A DNA stretch of 64,000 nucleotides from Apostichopus japonicus. Lineage: Eukaryota; Echinodermata; Holothuroidea; Aspidochirotida; Stichopodidae. Shown piece after piece: positions 51,170-61,800 of the stretch (position 1 is the first letter of the stretch; every line of letters begins with the position of its first letter). The stretch is taken from assembly GCF_037975245.1 (NCBI RefSeq), contig NC_092569.1, positions 29,532,168-29,596,167 on the forward strand. Reading direction: 5' to 3'. The position numbers were made by a program, and so were the translations under genes. The notes under the pieces are model-generated. The model did no database searches. It had not been told where the DNA came from and saw only the letters and a program-made list of their open reading frames with translations.

Positions 51170-51700
51170 TATCGAACATTTGTGTGGAATACTTGATGAA
51201 CAACTATTTGAGTTGAAATACTTGTAAAAGGATTTTCTTCGTTATAAATCACTGACAAATTCTTTTTATCTATCTAAATTTAAGAGGGATTTCTGGATTT
51301 ATGAAATATTATTATTATTATTATTAGGCATTTAGCTACGCTATTCATGGTAAACCATATCACAGTGCTTACAATCACATGCGATATAACAACGAATCAA
51401 ACATAACATTGAACAAACAAAATAATAGCGAATAAAGTAGGAAATCTTTTAAACTAGTAGGCCTAGATATTCCTCGTTTGTTCGTTTAATAATAGCTCCG
51501 AAAAAGTTAAACGACTGCAAGAAATAAATAATATGAGCATTGCTTCTAATCGAACTTACATCGTACAGATGGTATTCCATCAAGACGACTAAATGTACAT
51601 ATTGTCAAATGAAAGTTTCGCAACCATATTTGTAGTTTTTGTGGTTCCGATACTATATAAGCCGGCTAGATTTGGTAATGGTAATCCAAAACATATTTTG
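51170..51700 (+). repeat. Intergenic repeat R1, copy 2
   Basis: Very similar to 53872-54290, but carries an extra piece around 51290-51450 that includes an ATT trinucleotide run. Confidence 0.75.
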
Positions 51701-51735
51701 CTTTAACTAGTCTCTCTTAGCTAGCTGTTTGTCGA

Positions 51736-51785
51736 TCAGTCTGTCTGTCTGTTAGTCAGTCTGTCTGTCCAGTCAGTTTGTCTGT
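51736..51785. repeat. (CTGT/CAGT)n microsatellite
   Basis: Imperfect tetranucleotide run: cagtctgtctgtctgttagt and continuation. Confidence 0.9.
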
Positions 51786-53871
51786 AGATTACCGTGTTTT
51801 CAGTCCAGGTTTCAATAACTGCAGTATTGAAACAACAAGCGAAATGTTCTAGATCATAGAGAGAGAAATGGTAGACATTGTTGGAGTGTAATATTATCCA
51901 TATATTGGTTGTTAGTGAGCATGTCACAGGCAGGGTGACGATATTTTCACACTGAATTTTAGGAGTTCATATTTTGACCTATGTTGGGAATGGCCATCCT
52001 TTTTAGGTCCTTAAAACAGATGTATGTCTGCGAAATGAGTTACACTTCCGACCGCAGAACTTATTATATTTACTTGTTATACTTCTTATATTTGACTTTC
52101 TCGAATTGTAACACTTGTTGGAGATATTTCGTAATGATTTATTTTGTATATAGACTGACAGGAGGTGAAAGTTGAGGACAACTTTATTTTAGGAGGGGAG
52201 GGTGTCGCGGGCTCAAAAAGCAGGCACCCCTACAAAATTCTGTTTTAAACAATGGGACTTCCCCCCCCATCAAACCATTTTAGTTTCTAGACAGTTCTTC
52301 ATTTAGAAGCACCCCCCCCCCCCCAAGTACATAATCAGAGATTCCGTCCGTCTGGAATGTACACTGTCTGGATATAGGTTAGGGCCTTGTGTGTCAGGAC
52401 CACACATGAATATTACAAGCAAGTGCCCTACACAGAAACTATCTGATGTTTGTCTTTATTTCATTTCCTATCAGGTATGTTGAGTTTCTTTCTTAATTTT
52501 CATGAGTTACATTAAGTAAAGTACTAAAGAGGCTGAAAGTTGTACTTAAAATTCATAATCACATTGTTGTTAGTTAAAATTAAGATGTTAAGTTACAGAG
52601 TGACTCAGCCCATCGCAGAATCATTTCAGTAGGCCTATGCTATGTGCAGTGTAATGATGTTATGTATTGAAAACAATAGGCTTTGAACTGCATGTAACAG
52701 GGTAGGCCATGTGATCACATGTATCATGCTTGGTGGGCAGAAGTGTAGTACTGAGCAGGACCATTCCATTTATTACTAGAGGGTCATAACATATATCATG
52801 GAGTAAGTGGTCAGTTGAGAGCTACTAGGGAAGATTATCGTATAGCAGGTAGCTATGACCTTGAGAGTTCATTATGTTGAACCTTGTTGCTGGTGATATA
52901 GATGTATAGGAAGGAGTTTAGGGTTGTATGTTTAGCCCAGCATAGCTATAGTTTTACATAAAAGTATTGGAAAGACATTTTCAGGGTATTGTTTCAGTTA
53001 GTTGATTGCTTGGTAACTGAAAGAAGTTTTATTAAGTTAAAGGAGCATACTGACATTTTATTATTAATAGTGTTATTCCAGTTATTAAGTCATGCTCATG
53101 TACTATGGAAGATTAAGGATAATGATTTATATGTTACTTTGAAATGATATTACGATAGCTAGACCATCGTCATGCGGTGAATTGAGTTAACTACTGTAAG
53201 CTTTATGTTCTTAGCAGTTAAAGGTGATGAAGGGTCACTAGCACTAGCTTGGGGAAGTTCATCCTAATGGTGAAGTGTCACCAAGGACATTGTTTCATAT
53301 TCTTTACTCTTCTCGTTCTTTATTGAATTAACTATATGTGTTCCTTACCTATCTTTTGTAAATGTATTTAAGCTTTAAAGTGTTACGCTGTGCACTGTAG
53401 GAGTAATGTTAAATCCTATATGGTAACAGGCACAGGCAACAAGTAGATTTAACTGTTTTTATGCAACTCCAATCGAGTTATCATGCCATGTATGTGTTAT
53501 ATTCTACAACAGTTATTATTGTATTCAGAAAGATGCTAGTAATGGTCATGTATTGACAGTAGTACTTATGAAGAGGTAATGCCTGCGTGTTGTTGTATTG
53601 TGATCTGGTTACAGGAGAATCCTCATAGTTAGCAATCAATTTAGAGAAAAGCTAGAAATAGGATCGTTCGTTTAAGCAGTTTTTATCCATACTTAAGTTC
53701 ATATGTTACAAAGTAAGAGATTAAGTGGACTTTTGTAACACGATGGTTAATAAAGACACATGAATCGTACAAGCAAGTGCCCTACACAGAAACTCTCTGA
53801 TGTTTGTCATTATTTCATTGCTATCAGGCTTTGAAATCATATTGTAGTAGGCTACTGAAGTGACTTTATAC
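51786..53871. other. Intergenic region, no gene recognised
   Basis: Contains C-rich runs at 52261-52268 and 52312-52324 and a segment bounded by about 73-bp direct repeats. An AATAAAG hexamer near 53749 precedes the right repeat, but no open frame accompanies it. Confidence 0.4.
52402..53828. repeat. Segment bounded by direct repeats of about 73 bp
   Basis: Arms 52402-52475 and 53756-53828 begin acacatgaat, share acaagcaagtgccctacaca and gatgtttgtc, and end ctatcagg. They differ at only a few positions. The 1.28 kb between has no recognised coding content; it could be a local duplication or a terminally repeated element. Confidence 0.6.
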
Positions 53872-54290
53872 ATCATGGAACATGTGTGTGGAATACTTGA
53901 TGATCATCTATTTGAGTTGAAATACTTGTATAGATTGTAAATCACTGACAGTCTATTGTAAACTATCTAATTTTAAGAGGGATCGCTGGATTAATGAAGC
54001 TATTTAAACTAGTAGGCCTAGATATTCCTCGTTTGGTCGTTTTATAATAGCTCTGAAAAGTTAAACGACTGGAAGAAATAAATAAGATGAGCATTGCTTC
54101 TAATCGAACTTACACCGTACAGATGGTTTTCCATCAGAACGATTAAATGTACATATTGTCAAATTAAAGTAACGCAATCATATTTGTAGTTTTTGTACTA
54201 TTGGCATGATTTACTTTTTGGTTCAATGGTTCCGATACTATAGAAACCGGCTAGATTTGGTAATGGTAATCCAAAACATATATTGCTATA
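53872..54290 (+). repeat. Intergenic repeat R1, copy 3
   Basis: Shares ggctagatttggtaatggta and the surrounding several hundred bases with 51170-51700. Confidence 0.75.
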
Positions 54291-54329
54291 ATATGTGCAA
54301 CTTTTCTTAAAGTAAGGTCTTATATGCTC

Positions 54330-55500
54330 AGTTAGGATGAAACCTGATTTGTACTGCTGTTAACTGCAGGTTATAGAATCAGTGGATTGGAAGGTAATCG
54401 TTGAAATGATGCGATGATATCCCGACGGGTGAGAGGGGGTGCAATAAGTGGGTGCGAGTTTGGAGGAGGAAATACAGATAAGGACTACTTACAATCAGAC
54501 GGAATATAACTAATAACTACTTTATTTTCGAAACAGATTCATCAAAACTTCCTTTAGGTTCAATAATGTTGGGTGTAACGTAAATGTAGAGCAAGTTTGG
54601 AGCATTGTTGTACACAAATATCAAATGTGCGGGTTACGGGAAGTATTACATTTCTTCGACTGACTTAGATAGGGATATGGAACTTTCTGGTCATGTAGGT
54701 GAATATAGCATATTGTAAACGAGGGAGTATAGGACCCTGGTATGGTTAAAGGCGACTACACGTCGGGAGTTCTGAGATCTTGCTAATTTACACTCTTGTG
54801 TGTAGTTGAAAAGGGATGTGCACACGTAGATTAGTGGTCTCATTCTTTCACCAATGAAAGTAAAAAAAATATTTTAAAAATCATGCGATTTAGCCTCCAC
54901 CCATCCCCCCCCCCCTCCCTGATGGAGCAACAGAGTTGAAAGGGGATGTTCTCTTGCGAACGCAAACGTTATTGGACTACAAATTGCCTTTGCAGTCAGG
55001 AATTCTAGTCAAATATTGGCCAATATGTATCAAAAGTGAATTTAGTTCAGGATAGAATATTTTAGAGCGATAGACATTTAAAAGAGTTATATTGCGGTGA
55101 GATATTAATATCGGATAGTTTTTATTCTTAAACAACGGACGAAAAGACAAATAAATAGAAGAGGTCAACGTTACTGACACATAATTGCAGACTTTGTTCA
55201 TTGTATTCGGAAATTAGTTTCTCATGATTGCAATTCTATCATTATTCTTAATGACATGACATACTTAAAAGGCGTTGTCACATAGAGATATCTTAATGTT
55301 GCCGTATTACTAGGTCGATTCATTTCTGTCCTTTCTGTCGATTTCGAACAGAGACGAAAGCACTTTTCCATGATTAAAGAAATATTACATAATGACCCGT
55401 GCAACATTCGGTAGAGAAGAATTCAGTTGTTTTGAAATGCCTCAGTTTTGTTTTTCTACACTCTGTTAGTAAAGATCACTCCGCAATTAGTTTTTTGTTT
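54330..55500. repeat. 3'-flank segment R4 of gene 3
   Basis: Matches 11497-12720, including gatgaaacctgatttgta and the C-run/tccctgatg block. A single copy of the 87-bp unit lies near 54527. A candidate AATAAA on the minus strand is at 55121-55126, further from the stop than in genes 1 and 2. Confidence 0.6.
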
Positions 55501-55504
55501 ATCT

Positions 55505-55836
55505 CTACACCGGCCGTATTTTCATATCTGTGTATTGTAAGCCGCAGTCGTATCCACTAAGATCACGCCAGTATATGTTCGTTCCTCGAGTTGAGCCGTC
55601 GTAGTCTCCGTTGAGGTGAGCATCAGTGCAATTAGCACAACCGTTTTCAGCAGGGAAGTGATCACAATAAGATACCCATTTACGACAATAAGAATAACTA
55701 TACATAAAAGCATAATGGTTACTGAACCACCAGGCTCCTCGATGCTTCTCAGCGCATTGATATGAATCCTCCCGATCATTATCCCGATCACGTGTGCTGA
55801 ATGGTTTGTTGTTGCAACGCGACATAGAATCAACAC
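55505..55836 (-). CDS. Gene 3 last exon, FReD2 P subdomain with inserted loop
   Basis: VDSMSRCNNKPFSTRDRDND, YQCAEKHRGAWWFSNH, then a loop (YAFMYSYSYCRKWVSYC, DHFPAENGCANC) of 31 residues, then TDAHLNGDYDG, GTNIYW, GYDCGLQYTDMKIRPV, stop. The Tyr tract is here broken by Ala, Phe, Met and Ser. One extra Cys sits at SRCNN. Confidence 0.93.
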
Positions 55837-58800
55837 CTACGGATTCGAGAAAGAAGACAAACTTCATACAAAACGAGCACTCTATCGTTCCGTAATTTAT
55901 ATTACTAATTGTTAATATTAACTCTTTTCTAGTAACCTGTTATTTCTTAAAGCAATACAAAATGTTGTCAGTTCAGCTGTATTAACTAAAGGGTGTTACC
56001 ACATCGGTATATTATACGCAGAGAACAAAAAATCACCTTATATTTGCTTTGCCAAAGTCTCTCAAGGCCTTCAATAACAGGTTTGTCTACGTGTATGTAG
56101 TAAATTTCGTCCCCTGCAAACATTTGTTAATTACGAATATCAACGATAACTAGCAGTAAGATGTTATGAATATTATTGTATTTGGCACTCATTAGCAATC
56201 ACTATAATGTTCTAAATTTCCAAAACTTTATTCAAAATTGGAGACGGCATATTGGGAATTTGTCTGTTGTGCTTGTTAATTTTCATCTGCTCATTAATTC
56301 AATAGTAATTTCATCATTCAGCGTTTAGTGCCCGATGCAGTAACATTTCTTTCAGTATTATTTTCCAAATTCTCAAAAGTTAAATATTTTTCCTATACTC
56401 AACAACGGAAAATATGAAAAATGCTGCATTCTGTGGTCTATAGTTAAAACAATTCATTCATAGCGATGAATCAACCTAGAACGTTTCAAAGCTACATTCC
56501 ATCAATATTTATGCGAGCTATGCAACTTCTTCCTGTCTACGTCGCGGTTTTCGTACTGACTATCACACAGTAGGCTAAGTTGTGGTTTATAACATTCTTG
56601 TTACGTTATTGGCTATTTATGTTTATTTTGTTTGGTTTATATTATGCTTGCTAATGTGTTTACAAAACACATGCTTGTATCTTGTGTATTTGATAATGGT
56701 GTCATCAGTACATCACCATATTGTGTCTATGTCCACACAAACCGTGAAATTCAAATTTTAGAGAGGCAATGACCTTCTTTTGTTAGCACTGTCACTCAGA
56801 ATGATCACAAATGACTGTTTAAAGATATGAATATGTCCCTGCGTGGCTACATTAAGGCAACTTCTCACTTACTTTGTCAAAAATTTAAACATAAAAAGTT
56901 GATCGAAGTTTTCAAGCAATATGTATATGTATATATATATTTAATATGTTTCTCATTTTATTATTTTCTATAAGATTGATGTTCAATGTGAAAAAGTTAA
57001 GAAATGAAATGCTCAGTGTAGCGTATTTACTAGTTTTTTTTTATGATTTTTAGGTATCGCAGCTAGACATAAGTTACGGGAGAAATGGTTGAGGGATAGT
57101 GTAAATATGAAGATTAGGATATAAAGTATATTTCAGGTTCAATATGAGGTTCCATTGATAAGGAGACAGGAGAAATGCTCTCTCACTCATGGCTATATTT
57201 TTCTACCTACCTATAACGTTTAACTACCATGTTGCGTGAGTTATCATTTAACAACTACTAGATATATACGTGGATATTCCTTCCCATATTTTAATGAATT
57301 GTTTGTCAACAAACATCTGTTAGATCAGGTGTTAAAACATGCAGATATGCTTTTACTGTAAACATATGATGAACGTAGAGAACGCCATAGTTATTTTTTT
57401 TCAGAATGCATGTAACTAATAAATTGCAAATAATGATACCAATAAAATACAGAGATGCTAACCTGCATTTCCACTATATGATCCAATTGATAGTCGATAT
57501 TTGTCCGCCTCGTCACTTATGCTAAAGGAGGAATAGAGGGCGTAAAACGACGACCCTCTTGAATCGGTGAGGTCTATCCGGAGACTGTATGTTTTTTGGT
57601 TGGTAATTGCGTGTATGTAATCATTACCGAGCCAATGATCACGACTAGGATTTTCAAATCCGTTTTTATACTCAGCCCAGGTACGATAAAAATCAACAGC
57701 GGCGCTTGATCGTCGCTGAATGACCTATGAAATATAAAAAGAAATTTACATGTGACAGGAGTAAGTGAGAAATTGTAATGTGTCTTCCACACTCTCGCTA
57801 AAGGGTGTAAAGACTCGCGCAAAAAGAAACGTCTTATGCATGTAATCTGAATTAATTTTTGAATGAGGTGTAACAGAAGTGTTAGACACCACCATCGATC
57901 CCAAAAATACACACACACAGCTTGCTACCATCGGTAATTAGACACTAGTGTACAGTCAGTACATACAGATGCGGTCAATACCCACAGCTCAGTGTACAAA
58001 CAATACAGCGATGGACATCTCAGGTCCAGCTAAAGATAACAAGGTATCACGTTTCATTACTGTACTGACTGCATTTTGTAGCGACACGGACAAAACGTCA
58101 CTTGCAAGCAATGGAAAGTTAACTTTTCAGATGGCCGCACGCGATTTGGGGCGAGTTTTCAATGCCTTTAACTGGTTTAAATATTCGTGCACAACTCACC
58201 GTCCATCCTCCTCCGTTACTTTCCATCTCACAGTAAACCTGAATACCGCGTGGCCAACCATCTGGGTAAATAGTGTGAACTCCATCACTGCGTGTACCGG
58301 AAACATAAAGCTCGTAGCAATCTTTTGGGATCAATGTGCACGTCACTCCGTCCCCTCCGTAGCCATTATTACAGTAACATTTACGGTCATTGTTCCTCGT
58401 ATCACAGGTTGCGTGAGCACTACACTGGTAACTACCATCTATAAGCCGGTTGTTCCTACAAGTTGATTTTCGTGTACATCTTGAATTTGCGTAAAACTGG
58501 CCCTCCTAATTTAAGATATTCAGTGGTGAAAAAAATGAATTACGAATTTGCTGTTGTCGCAATGAAATGTACATGATTTCAACGTTGGTGACCAATGCAA
58601 ACTTCCCCTTGGCTGATATAGGTGAAGGTATGAACCTTGATGAAAGTTTTATGAGGTCTTGATACCGACACTAAAGTAGGGGGCCTATAGGGATTCGCCA
58701 TGAATAAAAATAGCCGTTAAATGTTGCGTTCAACAACTTATTTCGATATTTTCGATACATTAGGCCTGCAATTGGTTCTAAATGCAAGACTGTGGTAAGA

Positions 58801-61800
58801 AGTATGTATGAATGTTTGTGAAAGGTTTATAAAGGGGTTGCACACCCGTATAGGAGTGGTCTTATGCTTCCCGGTCAAATTTAATACATCCCTCGACCGA
58901 CAGTTTTGTCTGGACTGGCGTCGGAAGTGAGGTCCCAGACCCCTAACCAACCGCGATGCCAGCGCTATTCATTTACATCTTAATGTAATGCGATAACCAA
59001 CAAGTTTAAGTAGTAAAAGGATTCTTTCTAATTATATGGAAAATTAATTAAAGCAAATCTTATAAAATTTCACTACAGATTGTACTGACCCTTAATACAC
59101 TTCCTTTGTCGGCAACGAAGCAGTTGTGGGTGCACGTCACTCCGTCCCCTTGGTAGTTATGATCGCAGTAACATTTACGGACACCGTTCCTCGTATCACA
59201 GGTTGCGTGAGCACTGCACTGGTAACTCTCATCTGTAAGCCGGTTGTTCCTACAAGTTGATTTTCGTGTACATCTTGAATTTGCGTAAAACTGGCCCTCC
59301 TAATTTAAGATATTCAGTAAAAAAAAAAGAATTATGAATTTGCTGTTGTCAAAATGACATGTACAGGATTTCAACGTTGGTGACCAAAGCAAAATTCCTC
59401 TTAACTGATGTATGTAAAGGTATGAACCTGGATGAAAGTTTTATGAGGTCTTGATACCAACTCCGAAGTAAAGGGGATAGGGATTCGCCTTAAAATAGGT
59501 AGCTGCCAAATGTTGCATTTTAGGGTTTATTGCGACTATACATGAGCAGGATAATTATTTCTAACTGCAAGACTGTGGTAAGAAGTATCCACGAATGTTT
59601 GTGAAAGGTTTAAAAAGGGGTTGCACACCCGTATAGGAGTAGTCTTATGTTTTCCGGCTCAATGTAATACATCCCTCGACTGACAGTTTTGTCTGGACTG
59701 GCGTCGGAAGTGAGGTCCCAGACCCCTGCCCAACCTCGATGCAAGAGCTATTCATTTACATCTAAATGTAATGCGATAACCAACAAGTTTTAGTAGTAAA
59801 AGGTATCCTTCTAATTATATGGACAATGAAGTGTGAGAAAAGTATTTAAAATGCCATTACAGAACCGTACTGACCCTTAATACACTTCCTTTGTCAGCAA
59901 CGAAGCAGTTGTGGGTGCACGTCACTCCGTCCCCATGGTAGTTTTGATTGCAGTAACATTTACGGACACCGCTCCTCGTATCACAGGTTGCGTGACTACT
60001 ACACTGGTAACTCTCATCCATAAGACGGTTGTTTCTACAAGTTGATTTTCGTGAACATCCTGAATTAGCGTGAAACTGGCCCTCCTAAGTTAGATATTCA
60101 GTAAAAAAAAGTGAATATACGCGTTTGCCGTTGTCACAATGAAATGTGCGGAATTTCAACGTTGTATGACTAATGCAAAATGACTGATATAGGTATGGGT
60201 ATGAGCCTTCATGACAGTTTTATGAGGTCTTGATGCCAAATCCAAAGTAGGGGGGGGGGGTGGCTAGGAATTCGTCATTAAGAAAATTAGCCATCAACTG
60301 ATGCATACAACAACTTATTTCGATATTTTCGATACATTAGGCCTGCAATAAGTTCTAACTGCAAGACTGTGGTAAGGTGTATCTATGAATTTTTGTGTAA
60401 GTTTATAAAGAGGTTGCACACCCGTAAAGGAGAAGTCTTATGCTTCCCGACTAAATGTAGAACATCCCTCGACAGTTTTGTTTGAACTGGCTTCGGGAGT
60501 GGGTCCATGGTCTCGCTTAACCGCAATGCGAACGCTACTTAGTTATTTGTAAATGTAATACGATACTCAACAAGTTTAAATAGTAAAAGGATTCTTTCTA
60601 ATTATATGGAAAATTAATTAAAAGCAAATCATATAATATTTAATTACAGATTGTACTGACCCTTAATACACTTCCTTTTTCAGCAACGAAGCAGTTGTGG
60701 GTGCACGTCACTCCGTCCCCATGGTAGTTTTGATCGCAGTAACATTTACGGACACCGTTCCTCGTATCACAGGTTGCGTATTCACTACACCGGTAACTCT
60801 CATCTATAAGCCGGTTGTTCCTACAAGTTGATTTTCGTGAACATCCTGAATTAGCGTAAAACTGGCCCTCCTAAGTTAGATATTCAGTAAAAAAAAGGTG
60901 AATATACGCGTTCGCAGTTGTCACAATGAAATGTACGGAATTTCAACGTTGTATGACTAATGCAAAATGACTGATATAGGTATGGGTATGAGCCTTCATG
61001 AACGTTTTATGAGGTCTTGATGCCAAATCCAAAGTGGGGGGGGGGGTAGGAATTCGTCATTAAGAAAAATAGCGGTCAAATGATGCATTCAACAACTTAT
61101 TTCGATATTTTCGATACATTAGGCCTGCAATTAGTTCTAACTGCAAGACAGTGGTAAGGTGTATTTATGAATTTTTGTGTAAGGTTTATAAAGTGGTTGC
61201 ACACCCGTATAGGAGTGGTCTTATGCTTCCCGGTCAAATTTAATACATCCCTCGACTGACAGTTTTGTCTGGACTGGCGTCCGAAGTGAGGTCTCAGACC
61301 CCTGCCCAACTGCGATGCAAGCGCTATTCATTTATCGTTAAATGTAATGTGATAACCAACAAGTTTAAGTAGTAATAGGTTTCCTTCGCATTATATGGAC
61401 CATGAAATATGAGAAAAGTATTTCAAATGTAATTACAGAACCGTACTGACCCTTAATACACTTCCTTTGTCAGCAACGAAGCAGTTGTGGGTGCACGTCA
61501 CTCCGTCCCCTTGATAGTTTTGATCGCAGTAACATTTACGGACACCGTTCCTCGTATCACAGGTTGCGTGTTCACTACACTGGTAACTACCATCTATAAG
61601 TCGGTTGTTCCTACAAGTTGATTTTCGTGTACATCTTGAATTTGCGTAAAACTGGCCCTCCTAATGTAAGATATTCAGTAAAATAAAATGTATTATGAAT
61701 TTGCTGTTGTCACAATGAAATGAACATGATTTCAACGTTGTACGACCAAACAAAATTCCCCTAAACTGATGTATGTAAAGGTATGAACTTGGATGAAAGT

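Noticed and set aside
57948-58466. 172-codon plus-strand frame
   Set aside because: Opposite strand of the gene 3 EGF/FReD2 exon and the MITE; the minus-strand exon has clear domain and splice support.
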